From the NCBI GenBank assembly GCA_964489705.1, contig CAZAZQ010000011.1, forward strand, positions 19,283 to 83,282: 64,000 nucleotides of DNA. Reading direction: 5' to 3'. Positions 60,912 to 64,000 of the stretch are shown here, piece after piece (within the stretch, counting starts at the first letter, position 1; every line of letters starts with the position of its first letter). Made by a program: the position numbers and the translations under genes. A model generated the notes under the pieces. It was not told the origin of the DNA. It worked only from the letters and a program-made list of their open reading frames with translations, and searched no databases. This DNA is from CAZAZQ01 sp964489705 (GTDB lineage Bacteria > Zixibacteria > MSB-5A5 > GN15 > FEB-12).

Positions 60912-62963
60912 CTATTTCAGCCACTGCTTGAGCTGCGGATACTTCTCGATAACCTTTTGAACATACGAGCTATCCAACCCCCGCCTCAGCGCCTCCCGGT
61001 AAGCCTCAGCCGCTTTCGGGAAGTCCTTTCGTGACATATGGAAATCCCCTAAAGCTTGGAAAAAAGAGAAGCGAACATTTCTTTTCTGAGCTAATCTTTT
61101 GAAGAGTTTATAATACTGTTCCCAGCGTCCTTCGACTGCGTTTAGCATAGTAAGAGCAAAGAGAGGATCAGGATATTGTGGGGCGTATGTGAGAGCTTTT
61201 TCAAGCGCCGTCCTGGCCTCCTTGAATTGGCCATTCTCTAAGTATGCATTTCCTAAGTAATTGAGAAAAATCGCATTGTAAGGATTCAAACCGTTAGCAA
61301 TCTCAATATACTCAACCGCTTTCTTTTTCTCGCCAAGCTTGGCATAACACTTGCCCAAGTTCAGCCAGGCGTCTGCATAAAGAGAATTAACATCCAACAC
61401 ATATTGGAGTAATGGAACCGCTTTTGCCGCTTGACCGGTATTGATAAGGACCAAGGCGCTGTCCATCAATTGCTTCTCGGGAAAATCAGCTTGAAATTGT
61501 TCGAACTCCAACTCGGCTTTAAGAGAATCGCCGGTTTTGAGATAATATTCTATCAGTAAATGCCGTGCTGTTCTATTTCTGTTCTTATCCAAAGCGAAGT
61601 AATACTTACATTGTTTGATGGCTATATCGGGAATAACCTGACTGACCACCCTCGGAAAAAGAACCAACAAAGAAAGCGTTATTGATAGCCCCATAACAAA
61701 GAGATGTTGCTTAATGTTAGTTTTAGGCTTCAACAAAAAGTAGTAGGAGGTCACAACTAACGGAATGCCCACAAAGGAAAACAGATCCCAGTCGCGGGGC
61801 ATACCCAGTTTCGGATCGAGGATAAATATGGTCCCAAGAACAGAGACAAGAAGCAGAAACAAAAAGGAAACCTCATTTTTCCCAACGTCCAAAGCTCGAC
61901 GGGATGAAACGAGAGCAACAACTACGAGAGGAAGAGCGGGGAACAATAGCATGAGAAGGTTAAGATAATCCACAATGTGCTTAAGAGAAAACAGAGTATA
62001 CCCTTCAGAGGTAAAGCGATTCTCAACGATTGGGACAAAGGCGAAACGGAAAAAGTAATTGTTGGTGTATAAAAAAACAAAGACAGCAACAGCACCACCC
62101 GCAAGAACGATAAAAGTTGCAATCTTGATCTTCCGGCTCAGGTGAGAAATTTTCCGATAGAAAGACGTGTCAAAGAGCAAAAGGAAAAGGGTACTTACAA
62201 GAAAAGCGGCTCCAATGATATGGAAAACCACAAGAAGAACTTGGAGAGGAAGAATAGACCACTTATTGATATACTTTCTGGTTATCATTATGCCCGTAAG
62301 GGTATACAGCAACACCGTAAGGACAAAGAGAGAGTAGTTCTCCACATAACCAAAAAACAAAAGCATATACCCACCTGAAACGGTACCCAAAAGAAATAGA
62401 ATTCTTGGAAGGGTTGTGGTAAAGAGCTTCCGTGAGAAGAAAAGAGCGACAATCAAAAAGAGTAAACCTGAAAAAATAGATATTATCTGAAAACTGAGCA
62501 ATGCTGCCGATTCCCCCTCTCCCCCCAGAAAGGATTTCAACCAGATATGAACCCATGCTTCACCAAGTTCCCTGGTTTTCACCAAGGGATTGTCTGCCGC
62601 CAACAAAGACAAAACAGTATACCCGTCTCCGAGGAAGTGGGTGCGGGCACGGAGAAAATAAAAGCCCAGTCCGAAAATAACCGTCAAAATCCCCGCAAAC
62701 AGATAGTAGCGAGCGTCTGAAGAGATGTTACTTTCCAACCTCGGCTCACGTCGATAAAAGAAAAAATAAATCGCCACAAGCGCGAAGACACCGATACCGA
62801 AAAGCATGAATGGGACAAAGGCAGGATAATACGCCCAGATGTTCACACCCCAAATCCGATGCTCGGGAAAGAATGCCGCCACTAGGTACACTACCAGCAA
62901 CAAGAGGTAAAGAGCACTTGTCAGTTTGAGCAGTTGTCTTTCTTCTGTGGTTTTCTCCGTCAT
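60912..62963 (-). CDS. Polytopic membrane protein with C-terminal TPR repeats
   Basis: 683 residues. About 11-12 membrane helices occupy 1-440, with ARTHFLGDGYTVLSL in the first external loop and LGMPRDWDLFS later. At least five TPR units follow (about 470-680; AWLNLGKCYAKLGEKKKAVE, YLGNAYLENGQFKEA). The architecture recalls GT-C-type glycosyltransferases of the TMTC kind, where an acidic residue in the first loop is catalytic, but this is not established. More A/T-rich than the genes on its left. A TTGCCC-18-TATATT promoter overlaps the end of the next gene. Confidence 0.85.
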   Translation of the reverse strand: MTEKTTEERQLLKLTSALYLLLLVVYLVAAFFPEHRIWGVNIWAYYPAFVPFMLFGIGVFALVAIYFFFYRREPRLESNISSDARYYLFAGILTVIFGLGFYFLRARTHFLGDGYTVLSLLAADNPLVKTRELGEAWVHIWLKSFLGGEGESAALLSFQIISIFSGLLFLIVALFFSRKLFTTTLPRILFLLGTVSGGYMLLFFGYVENYSLFVLTVLLYTLTGIMITRKYINKWSILPLQVLLVVFHIIGAAFLVSTLFLLLFDTSFYRKISHLSRKIKIATFIVLAGGAVAVFVFLYTNNYFFRFAFVPIVENRFTSEGYTLFSLKHIVDYLNLLMLLFPALPLVVVALVSSRRALDVGKNEVSFLFLLLVSVLGTIFILDPKLGMPRDWDLFSFVGIPLVVTSYYFLLKPKTNIKQHLFVMGLSITLSLLVLFPRVVSQVIPDIAIKQCKYYFALDKNRNRTARHLLIEYYLKTGDSLKAELEFEQFQADFPEKQLMDSALVLINTGQAAKAVPLLQYVLDVNSLYADAWLNLGKCYAKLGEKKKAVEYIEIANGLNPYNAIFLNYLGNAYLENGQFKEARTALEKALTYAPQYPDPLFALTMLNAVEGRWEQYYKLFKRLAQKRNVRFSFFQALGDFHMSRKDFPKAAEAYREALRRGLDSSYVQKVIEKYPQLKQWLK

Positions 62964-63002
62964 GGTCTTTCTACCGATATACTAGTCCGGTTCATTCGCG
63001 TT

Positions 63003-63032
63003 AATATACGGTATTCTTTCCTGTCAGGGCAA
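63003..63032 (-). promoter_or_regulatory. Promoter of the TPR membrane protein gene
   Basis: Minus strand TTGCCC (63032-63027), 18 bases, TATATT (63008-63003). It overlaps the last codons of the exonuclease gene. Confidence 0.55.
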
Positions 63033-63869
63033 AACTCTCCACCCGCCGATTCTATCCAAACGAAACGTACGCTCAGCACGTGAACGCTCACAAAAGGCGT
63101 TGATGTAAAACATCGAGCCCAACATATACACATGTCGCGGGCGGATAACCCGTTGGTGGGACGGTTTGGTTTCCGTTTGGTAGGTTATTTCGACACGGAG
63201 ATTTTCTTTGATGGCGCGGTTGAGCTCTCCGAACTCGGGGGGGAGTTCCTTCACGCTTCCTCCCCAACTGGCTATGGAATAGCCGGTAAAAGTGCTTTTC
63301 AAGTCTTCAAGATTCTCCACATGAGCGAAATGAGGCGAAGCCTTCACAAAAAGGCGGTAGACCAGCTCGGCATCGCCCAAAGCGCGATGTTGCTGGGATT
63401 GTGAAACGCCGAAAGAGCGCGCCAGCGAGAGAAGAGAATAAGATGGAAGAGCGGGGTCGAGTCGTCTGAAGATGTCGACCGTGTCGAGTACAAGATTGTC
63501 GCCGAACTGCAACTCCGCCCGATCCAGCTCGCAGGCAAGAAAAGAGATGTCGAATAAGGCGTTGTGCGCCAGAAGGATCGATCCCTCGCCGCAGAAAGCG
63601 AGGAACTTTTCCAAAACCGGCTTGCAGGAAGGCGCGTCAGCCACCATTTCGTCGGTAATGCCGTGAATGGCAATAACTTCCTTCGGAATAGTCCGTTCCG
63701 GGTTGATGAGGGAAGAAAGAACCTCGACCTGCTCGCTTCCCAAACGAAACTTGACGGCACCCAGCTCGACGATGCGGTTTGCCGGTGCCCACAAGCCGGT
63801 GGTTTCCGTGTCGAAAGCAACAAACGTTTGATTCCGGAGAAAGTCTGTAAGCTTTACCTCTGAGAGCAT
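63024..63869 (-). CDS. DnaQ-type 3'-5' exonuclease fused to a WYL-like domain
   Basis: 281 residues. Residues 12-175 are a DEDDh exonuclease like DNA polymerase III epsilon: VAFDTETTG (Exo I), AHNALFDISFLA (Exo II) and HRALGDAELVYRLF (Exo III), all acidic residues and the His present. The C-terminal 75 residues match the shape of a WYL domain: VEITYQTE, then RPRHVYMLGSMFYINAFCE, then RTFRLDRIG. WYL domains bind nucleic acid or nucleotide ligands in regulators of defence and DNA damage response. The ATG at 63869 has no ribosome binding site; a TTGTCA-17-CATATT promoter is possible just upstream, giving a near-leaderless message. Confidence 0.88.
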   Translation of the reverse strand: MLSEVKLTDFLRNQTFVAFDTETTGLWAPANRIVELGAVKFRLGSEQVEVLSSLINPERTIPKEVIAIHGITDEMVADAPSCKPVLEKFLAFCGEGSILLAHNALFDISFLACELDRAELQFGDNLVLDTVDIFRRLDPALPSYSLLSLARSFGVSQSQQHRALGDAELVYRLFVKASPHFAHVENLEDLKSTFTGYSIASWGGSVKELPPEFGELNRAIKENLRVEITYQTETKPSHQRVIRPRHVYMLGSMFYINAFCERSRAERTFRLDRIGGWRVLP

Positions 63870-64000
63870 ATTGCTAATATGTACGCTTCAACTCTTGTTG
63901 ACAACAGCTTTTTCGTTTGCTGAGGTTCAGGAGCACTGATAAGCCGTTGGCAAGTGAACGGTTGATGTGCTACGACAAGGTACCGTTTGCCTTTGATACC
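63870..64000. other. Right edge of the window, nothing recognised
   Basis: 131 bases without an open frame or structure that I can support, apart from the possible promoter for the exonuclease gene (about 63880-63904). Confidence 0.4.

Noticed and set aside
1..64000. tRNA or rRNA genes
   Set aside because: I found no convincing GTTCGANTC-type T-arm with acceptor pairing and no rRNA signature sequences.

Overview
The window is a chromosome segment of about 53-55% G+C from a Gram-negative bacterium of the Fibrobacterota-Chlorobiota-Bacteroidota (FCB) superphylum, possibly a Zixibacteria-like candidate lineage. The placement is my inference. It rests on a C-terminal T9SS-type sorting domain (NFPNPFNPVTTI) on a secreted protease, a dockerin pair of the form NVADLTYLVxYLF followed by PPPP, VCBS/FG-GAP and thrombospondin type-3 secreted proteins, ADP-heptose (LPS core) genes, and seven promoters with a TTG-type -35 and a TAnnTT -10. 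I saw no rRNA, tRNA or CRISPR array.

Layout. (a) 1-6.5 kb, minus strand: a complete RND efflux operon, TetR - TolC - periplasmic adaptor - RND pump - small PII-like protein, with touching or overlapping genes; a second TetR lies at 6.6-7.2 kb. (b) 7.2-8.4 kb: decayed DNA with an IS3-type transposase remnant and a C-terminal Yip1-like fragment that is duplicated at 19.9 kb with a shared repetitive tail. (c) 8.4-18.7 kb: a two-component pair (GAF-GAF histidine kinase and NtrC-type activator), then a sigma-54 promoter with candidate upstream activator sites, then an iron-sulfur/flavin operon: a twin-Cys4 small protein, NuoE plus zinc ribbon, NuoF fused to a GltD-like FAD module, a HoxU-like ferredoxin, and a glutamate-synthase-type FMN protein. 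This operon is the best candidate for a little-described system: a NAD(P)H diaphorase or possible electron bifurcator joined to a glutamate-synthase-like core. (d) 18.8-25.9 kb: secreted proteins, including a 1631-residue protein with two C39-like domains, separated from its dockerin by one in-frame TGA.

(e) 26-38.6 kb: metabolism and regulation, namely a GH57 branching-type enzyme, DUF3467, heptose kinase and adenylyltransferase, a pilin-like protein, fRMsr-like GAF, URO-D-like, receiver, deacetylase-like, PepA, a second NtrC-type regulator and an SDR. The spacers carry at least two families of interspersed palindromic repeats. (f) 39-51.3 kb: cell envelope and signalling, namely a 48-aa basic protein, M23 peptidase, M29 aminopeptidase, SthA, diguanylate cyclase, NagZ, AnmK, SpoIID-like lipoprotein, OmpA/TSP3 protein and 2H phosphoesterase. 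(g) 51.6-57.4 kb: subtilase with four PKD domains and a T9SS tail, a small secreted protein, HemW and LepB. (h) 57.5-59.4 kb: an AT-rich XRE-ImmA/PIN pair resembling a toxin-antitoxin or stress module. (i) 59.5-63.9 kb: MtaB, a TPR membrane protein and a DnaQ exonuclease fused to a WYL-like domain.

The diguanylate cyclase, NagZ, AnmK and SpoIID genes suggest linked control of peptidoglycan recycling and c-di-GMP. The secreted proteins imply type IX secretion encoded elsewhere.
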